6,462 nt of DNA from Alphaproteobacteria bacterium (lineage in GTDB: Bacteria > Pseudomonadota > Alphaproteobacteria > Rickettsiales > SXRF01), in NCBI GenBank assembly GCA_020050695.1, contig JAGVKI010000212.1, positions 1 to 6,462 on the forward strand, given 5' to 3'. The stretch's first letter is position 1. Each line of letters starts with the position of its first letter. Of the stretch, positions 5,860 to 6,462 are shown piece after piece. The notes below the pieces were generated by a model. It was not told the origin of the DNA. It ran no database searches and worked only from the letters and a program-made list of their open reading frames with translations. A program made the translations under genes and the position numbers.

Positions 5860-5899
5860 AAAAAAAGCCCCACCAGAATAATCCGGTGGGGCTTTTTTT
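5860..5899. terminator. Bidirectional rho-independent terminator
   Basis: Seven A residues followed by GCCCCACC (5867-5874), a ten-base loop (5875-5884), and GGTGGGGC (5885-5892) followed by seven T residues (5893-5899) form a perfect hairpin: 8 GC-rich pairs extended by 7 A-T pairs. Each strand reads as stem plus U tract, so it can end both the plus-strand 4089 transcript, 13 bases after its stop, and the minus-strand acs transcript, 19 bases after its stop. Confidence 0.95.
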
Positions 5900-5918
5900 A
5901 TACCCTTAGCCAGAGCGC

Positions 5919-6462
5919 CTATGCTTTGCGCTTTTTAATTAGTTCATCAACAATTTCAGGATTGGTCAGGGTGGAAGTATCCCCCAGATTACTGAACTCC
6001 CCTTCTGCAATCTTACGCAGGATGCGGCGCATGATTTTCCCCGAGCGTGTTTTGGGAAGCGCCGGAGTAAAATGCAAATGGTCCGGCGTTGCGATCGGGC
6101 TGATTACAGTGCGCACATGGCGTATGATCTCCGCATGCAGGCCGTCGCTATACTCAATGCCCGTATTAAGCGTGACATAGGCATAGATACCCTGCCCCTT
6201 GATGTCGTGCGGGAAACCCACCACCGCAGCTTCCGCTACATGGGCATGCGCCACCAGTGCGCTTTCAATCTCAGCTGTACCAAGGCGATGGCCGGATACG
6301 TTCAGCACATCATCCACACGGCCGGTGATCCAGTAGTAACCGTCCTCATCGCGCTTTGAGCCATCCCCGGTAAAATACATGCCGGGAAACTGTGAGAAAT
6401 AGGTCTGTTCAAAACGCTCATGGTCACCATAAATCGTGCGTGCCTGCCCCGGCCATGAATCA
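5919..6462 (-). CDS. acs: Acetyl-CoA synthetase, C-terminal part (5' end beyond window)
   Basis: This AMP-forming acetate-CoA ligase activates acetate with ATP to acetyl-AMP and then to acetyl-CoA in the cytoplasm. The frame stays open to the window edge, giving 181 visible residues of a protein usually about 650 long; the ATG at 6378-6380 is an internal methionine. The visible start reads [17 protein letters not shown], followed by [21 protein letters not shown] and [13 protein letters not shown], the adenylate-binding and hinge motifs of the family, then [14 protein letters not shown]. Near the end [11 protein letters not shown] carries the conserved catalytic lysine (codon 6036-6038), which in the family is inactivated by acetylation. 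The gene converges on the 4089 gene, and the shared terminator separates them. There is no sign of a functional link to that gene. Identification is firm. Confidence 0.96.
   Translation of the reverse strand, partial: DSWPGQARTIYGDHERFEQTYFSQFPGMYFTGDGSKRDEDGYYWITGRVDDVLNVSGHRLGTAEIESALVAHAHVAEAAVVGFPHDIKGQGIYAYVTLNTGIEYSDGLHAEIIRHVRTVISPIATPDHLHFTPALPKTRSGKIMRRILRKIAEGEFSNLGDTSTLTNPEIVDELIKKRKA

Noticed and set aside
5919..6380. Separate 153-residue ligase-like gene starting at the ATG of 6378-6380
   Set aside because: The acs frame and its conserved residues continue without a break to the window end, so that ATG is internal.

Overview
The window reads as chromosome of an alphaproteobacterium with moderate GC content. 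The strongest evidence is a divK-pleD pair: a single-domain response regulator followed two bases later by a 454-residue REC-REC-GGDEF diguanylate cyclase. This is the Caulobacter-type cell-cycle/polarity arrangement. The partial exonuclease III and acetyl-CoA synthetase at the two ends also read as alphaproteobacterial-type housekeeping genes. I cannot assign an order or genus.

Layout: (1) bases 1-558, + strand, the 3' part of an exonuclease III gene (xthA). (2) 555-2302, - strand, divK then pleD as one transcription unit; its end overlaps the xthA end by 4 bases. (3) 2303-2451, an AT-rich divergent intergenic region with a near-match to a CtrA box and a perfect 9-bp tandem repeat. (4) 2452-2982, + strand, a short PrmA-like methyltransferase lacking the usual N-terminal domain. 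(5) 2983-5846, + strand, two unrecognised genes for proteins of 286 and 585 residues, each with its own AT-rich upstream region. (6) 5860-5899, a strong bidirectional terminator. (7) 5919-6462, - strand, the C-terminal part of acetyl-CoA synthetase (acs).

DivK and PleD form a known signalling pair: histidine kinases phosphorylate both, DivK feeds the CtrA pathway, and phosphorylated PleD makes cyclic di-GMP. The PleD here keeps its phospho-acceptor, GGEEF active site and RxxD inhibitory site, while its second receiver domain is degenerate as in Caulobacter PleD.

The part most likely to be undescribed is the 3069/4089 gene pair. Both proteins are cysteine-free, lack an evident signal peptide, and consist of Pro/Ala/Ser/Gly-rich linkers around one glycine-rich hydrophobic helix-turn-helix hairpin. 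An 18-bp sequence, 16 of 18 bases identical, lies 68 and 67 bases ahead of the two start codons, which suggests common control. I do not recognise either protein family, and any function (membrane or envelope structure, pore, secreted factor) is speculation.
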